Part shown: positions 1-7,184 of the stretch, one piece after another
How positions within the stretch are numbered: position 1 is the stretch's first letter
Layout: the number at the start of each line of letters is the position of its first letter
Assembly: GCF_003944705.1 (NCBI RefSeq)
Contig: NZ_RWIS01000001.1
Span: 496,001 to 560,000, forward strand
Direction of reading: 5' to 3'
DNA length: 64,000 nucleotides
Source: Hymenobacter metallilatus
Lineage (GTDB): Bacteria > Bacteroidota > Bacteroidia > Cytophagales > Hymenobacteraceae
Notes under the pieces: generated by a model
Database searches by the model: none
Seen by the model: only the letters and a program-made list of their open reading frames with translations
Told to the model about the DNA's origin: nothing
Position numbers and translations under genes: made by a program

Positions 1-1
1 G

Positions 2-781
2 GTGATTCTGGACCCTGCCAAGCCCGTGGAAAAGAAGCTGGACCGCCTCACCAACGTGCGGGCCCTGCTGCTGCCCGAAGGCGTGACGGAGGTACCCACT
101 TACTTGCAGGCGCATTTGGGTGAAGCCAAGGTGCCGATGCTGCCGCTGCATGATACCTCCTCCATTGCCCAACTGATTCTGGACGAATGGCACCAAGCCG
201 CGCCGCTGCTGCGGGGCCTGGTGCTGGCTGGGGGCCGCAGCCAGCGTATGGGGCAGGACAAAGGCAAACTGCAGTACCACGGCCAGGAGCAGCGCGCCTA
301 CGCCGCCGAGTTGCTGGCCCCCTTCTGCCAAGACGTACACGTATCCTGCCGCCCCGACCAGGTGGTGGAGCTGGAATACGCCGGCCTGCGCCCCCTGCCC
401 GACACCTTCGCCGATCTGGGTCCGCTCAGCGGCATCCTCTCGGCCCTGCGCCTCGACCCCAACGCCGCCTGGCTGGTAGTGGCCTGCGACCTGCCGTTTC
501 TGTCCGAAACCACCCTGGCCCACCTCGTGCAGCACCGCCAACCGGCCCGACTGGCCACGGCCTTCCAAAGCCCCTCAACCGAGTGGCCCGAGCCGCTGAT
601 TACCATCTGGGAGCCGGCCAGCTACCCGCAACTGCTACGCTTCCTGAGCCTGGGCTACAGCTGCCCCCGCAAAACCCTCATCAATTCTGACGTAGCTGTG
701 CTACCCGCCCCCGCTCCCCAGGAGCTGCGCAACGTGAACACGCCCGAGGAAGCCGCGCAGGTACGACAGGAGCTGGAGTAG
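2..781 (+). CDS. mobA: Molybdenum cofactor guanylyltransferase (MobA), probably the C-terminal part of a MobB-MobA fusion; 5' end outside window
   Basis: MobA transfers GMP from GTP to molybdopterin, giving the guanine dinucleotide form of the cofactor, in the cytoplasm. From about residue 72 the protein has the nucleotidyltransferase signature LAGGRSQRMG followed by DKGKL, then GPLSGI and the metal-binding ACDLPF segment, all expected of MobA. The 70 residues before it are not part of a MobA domain; their ending (PMLPLHDTSSIAQLILDEW) resembles the tail of a MobB GTP-binding domain, so a MobB-MobA fusion is likely. That is inference, because the frame is open to the left edge and the GTG at base 2 need not be the start. 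It faces moaE across a hairpin, and moaD, moaA and a molybdate permease are close by, which supports the assignment. Confidence 0.85.
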   Translation: MILDPAKPVEKKLDRLTNVRALLLPEGVTEVPTYLQAHLGEAKVPMLPLHDTSSIAQLILDEWHQAAPLLRGLVLAGGRSQRMGQDKGKLQYHGQEQRAYAAELLAPFCQDVHVSCRPDQVVELEYAGLRPLPDTFADLGPLSGILSALRLDPNAAWLVVACDLPFLSETTLAHLVQHRQPARLATAFQSPSTEWPEPLITIWEPASYPQLLRFLSLGYSCPRKTLINSDVAVLPAPAPQELRNVNTPEEAAQVRQELE

Positions 782-888
782 CACGCAGCTCCGCTTCGCG
801 CACGAGCAGAGCGAGTGGCAGGCGTGTAGTGCGCCATTCGCGAGGATACTCGCCTGCGGCTCGTGCGCAAAGCCAAGCTGCGCGCTAC
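778..888. repeat. Palindromic intergenic element (family 1), long hairpin between convergent genes
   Basis: Two 30-base arms (778-807 and 859-888) are inverted copies differing at about five positions and are separated by a 51-base loop. The left arm starts at the stop codon of the upstream gene and the right arm ends at the stop of moaE, so the element fills the whole convergent gap. It could work as a two-way terminator, and it resembles a REP-like mobile palindrome. Confidence 0.7.
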
Positions 889-889
889 T

Positions 890-1348
890 TTACGGGTGGG
901 CGGCTACCCACACGTCGCCGTCCTCGTAAAACTCCTTTTTCCAGATAGTGACTACCTGTTTCAGGGTGTCAATGATGTACTGGCAGGCGGCAAAGCTCTC
1001 GGCCCGGTGCGGGGTCGAAACGGCCACCACCACCGCCACGTCGCCGATGTGCAGGGTGCCTTTGCGGTGTACCACAGTTACGCGCTGCAGCATGGGCCAC
1101 TGCTCGGTGGCCTGCTCGGCTACTTTGCGCAGCTGGTGCAGGGCCATGCTGTCGTAGGCCTCGTACTCCAGGCGCACCACGGCGCGGCCGGTGCTCCGGT
1201 TACGCACCGTCCCGATAAACGTATTAATGGCTCCGGCCCCGTCGGCCTCCACGCTTTGCAGGGCGGCCATTACGTCGATGGGCTGGTCGGTGAGGTCGAT
1301 GTGAATCAAGGAAAGGAAGGAGAGGAAGTGAGGAGAAAAGAACGTCAT
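890..1348 (-). CDS. moaE: Molybdopterin synthase catalytic subunit MoaE
   Basis: MoaE, with MoaD, inserts two sulfurs into cyclic pyranopterin monophosphate to make molybdopterin. The protein shows the conserved INTFIGTVRN segment, the VVHRKGTLHIGD active-site region and the lysine-rich IWKKEFYEDG segment that carries the catalytic lysine in this family. At 152 residues it is of normal length. The start is uncertain: the only upstream ATG (1346-1348) lies inside a perfect 35-base palindrome arm, and the first 15 residues (TFFSPHFLSFLSL) do not look like MoaE. A TTG start just before IHIDLTD is possible. moaD lies upstream on the same strand, separated by the palindrome. Confidence 0.93.
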   Translation of the reverse strand: MTFFSPHFLSFLSLIHIDLTDQPIDVMAALQSVEADGAGAINTFIGTVRNRSTGRAVVRLEYEAYDSMALHQLRKVAEQATEQWPMLQRVTVVHRKGTLHIGDVAVVVAVSTPHRAESFAACQYIIDTLKQVVTIWKKEFYEDGDVWVAAHP

Positions 1349-1428
1349 GCTGAGCGCAGTCGAAGCATCTCTACCGCAAATCGTGAGGACGAAGCGGTAG
1401 AGATGCTTCGACTGCGCTCAGCATGACG
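1343..1428. repeat. Perfect 35-bp inverted repeat (palindromic element, family 2)
   Basis: Arms 1343-1377 and 1394-1428 are exact reverse complements with a 16-base loop. The outer end reads GTCATGCTGAGCGCAGTCG. Related but imperfect copies lie at 13489, 16559 and 63935. It sits between moaD and moaE and overlaps the only ATG available to moaE, so it probably inserted within a former moaD-moaE operon. Confidence 0.85.
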
Positions 1429-1473
1429 GGCGGTAATGTTTGAAGACTGATAACAGGCAACAGGCAACTGAAA

Positions 1474-1716
1474 TTACCCGCCGCTTACGGGCGGAATCAG
1501 GGCTATTTCGTCGCGCTCCTGCAGTAGGGTGTCATCAGCGGCGTACTCGTTGTTGACGGCTACGGCTAGGCTGCTGAGGCGGGCCAGCTCGGGGTAGCGG
1601 ACGTGCAGCTCCCGCAGCAGCCCTCCAGCCGACTGGCCCTGCGGAGCGGCTACTTCCAGCGTGGGCTGCCCCACGATTTCGCGGGCAATGCCAAACAAAG
1701 CAATTTTCAGATTCAT
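1474..1716 (-). CDS. moaD: Molybdopterin synthase sulfur carrier subunit MoaD (ThiS/ubiquitin-like)
   Basis: An 80-residue beta-grasp protein ending in the diagnostic Gly-Gly (PPVSGG). Its C-terminal glycine is adenylated by MoeB and converted to a thiocarboxylate, the sulfur donor for MoaE. The segment AVNNEYA and the closing DEIALIPPVSGG match the family. It is transcribed divergently from moaA; the gap of about 175 bases holds no recognisable riboswitch. The length and the Gly-Gly ending favour MoaD over ThiS, and the surrounding Moco genes settle it. Confidence 0.93.
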   Translation of the reverse strand: MNLKIALFGIAREIVGQPTLEVAAPQGQSAGGLLRELHVRYPELARLSSLAVAVNNEYAADDTLLQERDEIALIPPVSGG

Positions 1717-1891
1717 TGGTTATCTAGTAGTTCTCGTTCAGGAAAAGGCGCCGGACCGGACAGGCGAGCTGTAAGATCGGGCACCGGCCGCCAACCAGCG
1801 GCGGGCCGTAGCAGTTTACCCGAACGGAAAAGCCTGATTTACGTTGTTTGTTTGGTTGCGCTGGCGCTGCCGTTATTTCGTCCTGTTGTTT

Positions 1892-2902
1892 ATGCCCGTT
1901 GCCGTACCCTCCGTCCTGTTCGATAACCACGGCCGCCCCCTGGAATACCTCCGGCTGGCCGTTACGGACCGCTGCAACCTGCGCTGCTTTTACTGTATGC
2001 CCGAGGAAGGCATCAAGTACCTGCCCAAGCAGGAGCTGCTGACCTACGAGGAAATGGAGCGGCTGGTAGCCGTACTGGCGGGCCTGGGTGTGCGCAAAGT
2101 GCGCCTCACGGGCGGCGAGCCATTCGTGCGCCGCGACTTGGTGCCGTTTATGGACCGCCTCAGCCAGATTTCGGGCATTGAGGAACTGACCATGACCACC
2201 AACGGCGTGCTCACTGCGCCCCACGTACCGGAGCTGGCCCGCATGGGCGTAAAGGCCGTGAACCTAAGCCTCGATACTCTGGACCGGGCCCGGTTTGCCA
2301 GCATCACCCGCCGCGACGAGCTGCCCCGGGTACTTGATACGCTGTATGCCCTGCTGGCCGCCGGTATTCGGGTGAAAATCAACGCGGTGGTGATGGATGG
2401 GCAGAACACCCAGGACCTGCTGCCCCTGGCTGAGCTAACCCGCGACCTGCCCGTGGATGTGCGCTTCATTGAGGAGATGCCTTTCAATGGGGGCAGCCAC
2501 GCTGCGGCCGTTCTGCCCTGGAACCACCACCGCATCCGGGAGCATCTGGCGCTGAACCTGGGCGAGCTGACGCCTGTGCCAGCCCGCTCCGGCGACACCG
2601 CCTCGCATTACACCGTAGCCGGCCACCAGGGCCGCCTGGGCATCATTGCCGCTTACTCCCGCACGTTTTGCGGCACCTGCAACCGCATCCGGCTCACGGC
2701 CGAGGGCGGCCTCAAAACCTGCCTCTACGACCAGGGCGTACTTGATATCCGGGCCCTGCTGCGCGGGGGCTCCACGGATGAGCAACTAGCCGAGGCCCTG
2801 AAAGCGGCCTTCCGCAACCGCGCCGCCAACGGCTTTGAAGCCGAGAGCCAGCGCCCGTTGCACCAGCTCAGCTTCGAGTCGATGAGCACGATTGGGGGGT
2901 AA
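1892..2902 (+). CDS. moaA: GTP 3',8-cyclase MoaA (radical SAM)
   Basis: MoaA performs the first step of Moco synthesis, rearranging GTP to 3',8-cyclo-7,8-dihydro-GTP. Counting from the ATG at 1892, the radical-SAM cluster cysteines are C28, C32 and C35 (CNLRCFYC). The second cluster that holds GTP is formed by C260, C263 and C277 (FCGTCNR and KTCLY). The GGEP motif (TGGEPFVR) and the C-terminal Gly-Gly (STIGG), needed for the second half-reaction in the family, are also present. An in-frame ATG at 1844 would add 16 hydrophobic residues unlike MoaA, so 1892 is preferred. moaC, the partner gene, is not in this window. Confidence 0.96.
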   Translation: MPVAVPSVLFDNHGRPLEYLRLAVTDRCNLRCFYCMPEEGIKYLPKQELLTYEEMERLVAVLAGLGVRKVRLTGGEPFVRRDLVPFMDRLSQISGIEELTMTTNGVLTAPHVPELARMGVKAVNLSLDTLDRARFASITRRDELPRVLDTLYALLAAGIRVKINAVVMDGQNTQDLLPLAELTRDLPVDVRFIEEMPFNGGSHAAAVLPWNHHRIREHLALNLGELTPVPARSGDTASHYTVAGHQGRLGIIAAYSRTFCGTCNRIRLTAEGGLKTCLYDQGVLDIRALLRGGSTDEQLAEALKAAFRNRAANGFEAESQRPLHQLSFESMSTIGG

Positions 2903-2977
2903 CCGGACAAAGTTTTTTTGCCGGGAGCCGGTGATACTTGCCTCTAACGCGGATTAACTGGTATATCATCCGTTGTT

Positions 2978-3568
2978 ATGAACAGCTCCGCTACCCTATC
3001 TGCCCCTCCTGCGCCGGCCGCCGAGCTGGCTGCGGCCCTGCGCGCCAACCGGGAGCAGACCCTCACCCAGCTCTATGCCCACACCTTCCCCATGCTGCGC
3101 CGCTACGTGCAGCAGCGGGGCGGCTCGGCGCAGGATGCCAAGGATGTATTTCAGGACGCGGTGGTGGTCTTGTACGAGCAGGCCGTAAGCGGCAGGCTGA
3201 CACTCACGGCCTCGGCCAGCACTTACCTGTTCAGCGTGAGCCGCAACCTCTGGAAACAGGAACTCAGCCGCCGCAGCCGCCAGCCCGCCACGCCCCTCTC
3301 CGACGACCACACCCAGCTCCCGGACACCGCCGCAACCGACGCCGCCCCGCCGGATGTAACGGACATGGTGTTGCAGCACCTGGCCCAGCTAACCACCAAG
3401 TGCCGGCGTATGCTGGTGTCATTCTACTACTTCCAGCAGCCCCTGGAGCAGATTGCGGCCGAGCACCAGTACGGCAGCATCCGGTCGGCCACGGTGCAAA
3501 AGTTCAAGTGCCTGGAGCGGCTGCGCAACGCGGTGCGCCCTGTATTCCGCAACGCCTTTACCTCCTGA
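2978..3568 (+). CDS. ECF-type RNA polymerase sigma factor
   Basis: This 196-residue protein has the two-domain layout of a sigma-70 family ECF factor. Region 2 spans roughly residues 20-90 and includes DAKDVFQDAVVVLYEQ, the core-binding helix, and TYLFSVSRNLWKQE, the -10 recognition helix. Region 4 spans about 125-190 and includes LEQIAAEHQYGSIRSATVQKFKCLERL, a helix-turn-helix for -35 recognition. Its stop codon overlaps the start of the next gene (TGATG), so the two are translationally coupled. Target genes cannot be read from the sequence. It sits between moaA and clpP without an evident functional link to either. Confidence 0.88.
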   Translation: MNSSATLSAPPAPAAELAAALRANREQTLTQLYAHTFPMLRRYVQQRGGSAQDAKDVFQDAVVVLYEQAVSGRLTLTASASTYLFSVSRNLWKQELSRRSRQPATPLSDDHTQLPDTAATDAAPPDVTDMVLQHLAQLTTKCRRMLVSFYYFQQPLEQIAAEHQYGSIRSATVQKFKCLERLRNAVRPVFRNAFTS

Positions 3569-3846
3569 TGATGCGCCCGGAACTGGAACGCTTGCATCAC
3601 ATTGAACGGCACCTGCTGGGCGCCGCTCCGGCCCCCGAGTGGCCGCTGCTGCAACTGCTCGATGCCGACCTGGAAGCGGACACCGAGTTGCAGCGCCAGC
3701 TATACCAGGGCGTGTACCGGGCCGGGCAGCAGCAACTACGCCAGGAGCTGCACCAGATTCATCAGCGGCTGTACCGGCGCCGTGGCTGGCTACAAGCCGG
3801 CACTAATTACCTGCACCAGCTGCGCCGCCTCTGGCGCCGGGCCTAG
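3568..3846 (+). CDS. Small protein coupled to the ECF sigma factor, possible regulator
   Basis: A 92-residue protein (or 91, since two ATG codons stand in tandem at 3568 and 3571) whose first ATG overlaps the sigma factor stop. It is rich in Leu, Gln, Arg and His (QQLRQELHQIHQRL), predicted to be helical, and has no membrane segment. Genes in this position are often anti-sigma or accessory factors, but anti-sigma factors of ECF proteins usually carry a membrane segment or zinc motif, neither of which is seen here. I do not recognise a family. The overlap is good evidence that the frame is real and co-expressed. Confidence 0.65.
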   Translation: MMRPELERLHHIERHLLGAAPAPEWPLLQLLDADLEADTELQRQLYQGVYRAGQQQLRQELHQIHQRLYRRRGWLQAGTNYLHQLRRLWRRA

Positions 3847-3960
3847 CCCTTTCCTTCTCCAACTGCTTCTTCCTCAGGCATCCGGCCCCGCATTGCGCGG
3901 CGCCCTGGCACGCGCATGCCCAATTTTTCTGCTGCTCTTCACTTTTACTCTCTACCTGCT

Positions 3961-4659
3961 ATGCTGACCACTTCCGAGTTTCGCAAATTTGCCGTGCACG
4001 GCCGGGGCCTCAACGGGCTGGCCGTCGACCAATACGTGCAGCGGGCCCAGGCTCAGGCCTGGCCCCAGGTCATGGGCATGACGCGCTCCGTTATTGAGGA
4101 GCGCCCCACGCGCTTCGCTGAAATCGACGTGTTTTCGCGCCTGATTATGGACCGGATTGTGTTTCTGGGCACGGCCGTGGACGACCAGATTGCCAACATT
4201 ATTACCGCCCAGCTGCTGTTTTTGGAATCCGTGGATGCCCGAAAGGATATTCTACTGTACGTGAATTCGCCGGGCGGCTCGGTGTACGCGGGCTTTGGTA
4301 TTTTCGACACCATGCAGTACGTGCGGCCCGATGTGGCCACCATTTGCACCGGGCTGGCGGCCTCCATGGGGGCGTTTCTGCTGAACGGCGGCGCGCTGGG
4401 CAAACGCTCGGCCCTACCCCACGCCCGCGTCATGATTCACCAGCCCTCGGGCGGGGCCCAGGGCCCTTCGGCCGACATCGAAATTACCGCCCGGGAGATT
4501 ATCAAGCTGCGCCGGGAGCTGTACGAAATTTACGCGGCCCGCACCGGCAAAACCTACGAGCAAATCCACCACGACTCCGACCGGGACTACTGGATGCGCG
4601 CCGACGAAGCCCGCGAGTACGGCCTGATTGACGAGGTGCTGGAACGTAAGCCGGCTTAG
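3961..4659 (+). CDS. clpP: ATP-dependent Clp protease proteolytic subunit ClpP
   Basis: ClpP is the serine peptidase barrel that degrades proteins delivered by Clp ATPases. Counting from the ATG at 3961 (232 residues), the nucleophile is S135 in GLAASMGAF, the histidine is H160 in [10 protein letters not shown], and the acid lies in DSDRDYW near residue 207. Other hallmarks are [19 protein letters not shown] and the ending EYGLIDEVL. An in-frame ATG at 3916 would add 15 residues; 3961 is chosen because MLTTSEF is a more usual beginning. No clpX or tig gene lies next to it. It may share a transcript with the following DUF1294 gene. Confidence 0.95.
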   Translation: MLTTSEFRKFAVHGRGLNGLAVDQYVQRAQAQAWPQVMGMTRSVIEERPTRFAEIDVFSRLIMDRIVFLGTAVDDQIANIITAQLLFLESVDARKDILLYVNSPGGSVYAGFGIFDTMQYVRPDVATICTGLAASMGAFLLNGGALGKRSALPHARVMIHQPSGGAQGPSADIEITAREIIKLRRELYEIYAARTGKTYEQIHHDSDRDYWMRADEAREYGLIDEVLERKPA

Positions 4660-4727
4660 TGAGGATGATTACACCACGAAAGCCCGTATCCTTGGCCCGT
4701 ACTGCCACATTCCCGGCCGCCCACACC

Positions 4728-5006
4728 ATGACCATGTTCCTGAGTTGTCTGTTGTTTTTCAACCTGCTGTGCTTTCTGCTTTTCGCCCTAGACAAACGCA
4801 AAGCCCAGCGCGGCCAGCGGCGCATTGCCGAAAAAACGCTGCATTTTGCTACGCTACCGGGCGCGGCACCCGGCGCGTGGGTGGCAATACTGCTGCTGCA
4901 CCATAAAAACCGCAAAGCGGCATTCTGGAGCATCACGCTGCTGCTGACGCTGCTGCAGGGGGCGACGCTGTATTTTGCGTGGCCTTATTTGCAGGCGGCG
5001 TTTTAG
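4728..5006 (+). CDS. DUF1294 family small membrane protein
   Basis: A 92-residue protein with a hydrophobic N-terminal segment (FLSCLLFFNLLCFLLFALD), the family hallmark DKRKAQRGQRRIAEKTLHF, the GxxPGAW turn, HHKNRKAAFW, and a second hydrophobic helix at the end (ITLLLTLLQGATLYFAWPY). These match DUF1294 integral membrane proteins, whose function is unknown. Starts at GTG 4659 (overlapping the clpP stop) and ATG 4665 are also open, but the extra N-terminal residues do not belong to the family. A copy of the last 71 bases of this gene occurs at 6546-6616, the mark of an old tandem duplication. Confidence 0.75.
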   Translation: MTMFLSCLLFFNLLCFLLFALDKRKAQRGQRRIAEKTLHFATLPGAAPGAWVAILLLHHKNRKAAFWSITLLLTLLQGATLYFAWPYLQAAF

Positions 5007-5107
5007 CAGGCCACGCGGACGTTTCCGGTAAGTTGGCAGGGGTGTAGGATGTAGTAGATTAGGGCGAAGAATTTGCGCAATTAGTCCATCACCTGAAACT
5101 ACCCGTT

Positions 5108-6433
5108 ATGCATTATTGGCAACGAGCCATCTGGCTGGCGGTGGTGAGTCTGCTGCTAGTATCAAGCTGTAAACCGCTGAAGCGGGTGTATGTACGCGCC
5201 ATGCATCCTCCTCAAAGCACTACACAGACTGCCACAACAGCTACCTACCTGCTCCATGCGGATGTACTGGGCGGTACAGAACTGGATACTGGCCGCTTTG
5301 AGGTGTTGCATTACACCATAAAGTCATCTACCATAAGTACCCGCTACCGTCAGCATGTGGGTTTTAGAAACTATGAAGAGAATATTTTTCTGCGTTGTAC
5401 TCAGCTAAAAAACCTTCCTGTAGGGCAACTCATGTCAGTGCCGAATACCAACTTCACAGTTACTGGCTATAATAGTAATACGCTATACAGCAACATCTCA
5501 GGTACTGTTATCCGATTGAATACTTCGACTACGCAGCCTCTCTTTCAGTTCGATTTACACTATCCGGATAAGTACAAGCTACCTAGTCCAGTTTTGAAGG
5601 GAACTGTTAGCTTCCGGATAGATTCTACTTACTTCAACCGGACACGCCAAGATTATCAGGGCCGGTACAACAACCTACGTTTAGCGCTAAAGGAAGCAGG
5701 CAAAGTAAAGTCACTGGACCTGGATTCCTATGCCTACCGTTACAGAGAGTTTAACGGGGAGGATAGCTATGACACATTGTATGCGCGACTTGGAGAGTTG
5801 TATAATCTGGAAGAGTTGAGTTTGGAGGCCAGTTACTTGCCGGCCCTTCCTCCCGGGTTCACAAAGCTGAAGCGCTTGAAGAAGCTGAATTTAAGCTACA
5901 ACCGTCTCACGCAGTTCCCAACCGACTTGTACCAGCTGGATAGCCTAGAGGAGCTAAATCTGGAGCGCAACTGGCTGGATAGCATTCCGCCATCAATCCG
6001 GCAAATGGAAAGACTAAGGGTGCTAAACCTCAGCAGCAATCAATTGACGCAGTACCCAGAAGCCGTAAACGCCTTGGCGAATTTGCGGGAATTACACTTG
6101 GGCAACGCCAATATCCGCCGCCTCCCGCTCAGCACCAGACAGCTCCAGAATCTGGAGGTCATGGATGTGGGAAACCAACGTAATGAGCGAGCCAACAGGG
6201 TACATAATATAGATGCGCTGACGGCCCTGCCACACCTGCGAAGAGTAAGCTTAAAATACAATCCGTTGGATTCGCTCCCGGCAGCGGTATACCAGCTTCG
6301 GAAACTGCAGGAGCTCAATATAAAAGGTACGGGCCTCGATACACTATCCGTGAACCTCAGGCGCTTACCGAGCCTCCGAAAGTTGGAGTTGTACTACAAA
6401 CCTCAGCTTTTCCCCAGCCCCACCCAGCCCTGA
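5108..6433 (+). CDS. Leucine-rich-repeat lipoprotein
   Basis: The 441-residue protein begins with a lipoprotein signal ending in LLLVSSC, so Cys21 is predicted to be acylated. Residues about 40-190 form a domain also found in the neighbour at 6646 (shared features: LHYTIKS, LPVGQLMSVPN, TGY, DSTYF). Residues about 220-430 hold about eight leucine-rich repeats of the LxxLxLxxNxLxxFP kind. LRR lipoproteins usually bind proteins or glycans at the cell surface; the ligand is unknown. The gene is visibly poorer in GC than its neighbours. Its last nine codons (6403-6433) run over an antisense relic of the MOT1 permease end, so the C-terminal tail QLFPSPTQP was acquired by rearrangement. Confidence 0.82.
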   Translation: MHYWQRAIWLAVVSLLLVSSCKPLKRVYVRAMHPPQSTTQTATTATYLLHADVLGGTELDTGRFEVLHYTIKSSTISTRYRQHVGFRNYEENIFLRCTQLKNLPVGQLMSVPNTNFTVTGYNSNTLYSNISGTVIRLNTSTTQPLFQFDLHYPDKYKLPSPVLKGTVSFRIDSTYFNRTRQDYQGRYNNLRLALKEAGKVKSLDLDSYAYRYREFNGEDSYDTLYARLGELYNLEELSLEASYLPALPPGFTKLKRLKKLNLSYNRLTQFPTDLYQLDSLEELNLERNWLDSIPPSIRQMERLRVLNLSSNQLTQYPEAVNALANLRELHLGNANIRRLPLSTRQLQNLEVMDVGNQRNERANRVHNIDALTALPHLRRVSLKYNPLDSLPAAVYQLRKLQELNIKGTGLDTLSVNLRRLPSLRKLELYYKPQLFPSPTQP

Positions 6434-6545
6434 CGCATGGCGTAATGCAGCCCCGTACCCACCACCAAGCCGATCAGGTAGTCATACGACAAGCCGCTGC
6501 ACAACAAGCCTACCCAAAGGGCCAGCAGCAGCCCCGCCCGCGAGT
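6403..6545 (-). pseudogene. Relic of the 3' end of a MOT1-type permease gene
   Basis: Read on the minus strand from 6545, this stretch translates to SRAGLLLALWVGLLCSG, then YLIGLVVGTGLHYAM and RQGWVGLGKS with a stop at 6403-6405. The end of the intact permease at 9323-10486 reads SRTELLLTLLVGVLCSG, YLVGLLVGTALYYAM and RRGWVGLGK. About 46 codons are preserved without a frame break but with no upstream part. It joins directly to the DUF1294 relic at 6545/6546 and overlaps the 3' end of the LRR gene. Confidence 0.85.
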
Positions 6546-6616
6546 CGCTGCTGCTGACGCTGCTGCAGGGGGCGGCACTTTATTTCGTGTGGCCCTATGT
6601 GCAGACGTCGTTTTGA
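6546..6616 (+). pseudogene. Relic of the 3' end of a DUF1294 gene
   Basis: These 71 bases match 4936-5006, the end of the intact DUF1294 gene, with a constant offset of 1610. The first 29 bases are identical and roughly 85 percent match overall. Translation gives LLLTLLQGAALYFVWPYV against LLLTLLQGATLYFAWPYL, followed by a stop (TGA instead of TAG). No start or N-terminal part is present. Confidence 0.88.
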
Positions 6617-6645
6617 TAAGATAACACCTGTATTCTCACCTCAAG

Positions 6646-7155
6646 ATGAGAGCTTTACCTTGGATAATTAGCTTGTTGATAGCTAACACATTGCTCGGCT
6701 GCCAGCCAATGCGCCGATTAACAACCAATCGCACTTTCAGGAAGGCAACTTACGTGGATAGTGCGGCGCTGCAGGGCGAGGAAACTATTGTACGGGGCAG
6801 TCATACAATTTTACAATACAGCGTTAAAACCAACCAGCCGAGGGTTGCTCATTCCATGCATGTCACGAGCTTCTGGCTGACCGTCCCATCAATTAATGTG
6901 CTACCTATCGGTACCCGTATCACCCTGCCCGATAGCCGGATTACGCTGCGCGGCTACACTTTTGGCGGCGGGATGTTTGGGTATGATTTTCCTGCTGTTA
7001 CGGGTTCAGTTAAACGCAAAGCTTCTACCCCAAGCTCGCATACCATTCGGCTTCGTTTGCGTTACCTATCCCGTGGCAACAGAAAGCAACGTCTGAATCG
7101 AAGGGTTACCTTCTTGCGGGATTCTACCTTTTTTGCAAGGAAAGAGCAGAAGTAA
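6646..7155 (+). CDS. Lipoprotein paralogous to the N-terminal domain of the LRR lipoprotein
   Basis: A 169-residue protein with a lipoprotein signal (LLIANTLLGC; predicted acylated Cys19). The rest is a single domain that aligns with residues about 40-190 of the LRR lipoprotein at 5108: LQYSVKT, LPIGTRITLPD, RGYTFGG and LRDSTFF match in order and spacing. No leucine-rich repeats follow. Together with the gene-end relics just upstream, this indicates that the two lipoprotein genes are the two copies of a tandem duplication, of which only one carries repeats today. Function unknown; location would be a membrane leaflet. Confidence 0.75.
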   Translation: MRALPWIISLLIANTLLGCQPMRRLTTNRTFRKATYVDSAALQGEETIVRGSHTILQYSVKTNQPRVAHSMHVTSFWLTVPSINVLPIGTRITLPDSRITLRGYTFGGGMFGYDFPAVTGSVKRKASTPSSHTIRLRLRYLSRGNRKQRLNRRVTFLRDSTFFARKEQK

Positions 7156-7184
7156 GCCCTTGGTTTATGTATCCTTGACCCAAC

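Noticed and set aside
863..1426. A 187-codon plus-strand frame over moaE
   Set aside because: It is antisense to a clearly conserved moaE and runs through the palindromic element.
1343..1428. An insertion sequence or miniature transposable element with target-site duplication
   Set aside because: The perfect palindrome is seen, but no clear flanking direct repeat or transposase could be identified, so it is reported only as a palindromic repeat.
1717..1891. A Moco riboswitch before moaA
   Set aside because: The gap between moaD and moaA contains GC-rich inverted stretches but none of the conserved segments of the Moco RNA motif that I could recognise.
2938..3567. An alternative frame of 302 codons overlapping the ECF sigma factor
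   Set aside because: Only its last 92 codons (from 3568) look like protein. The upstream part is a shifted shadow of the sigma gene with Pro/Arg/Gly-rich sequence.
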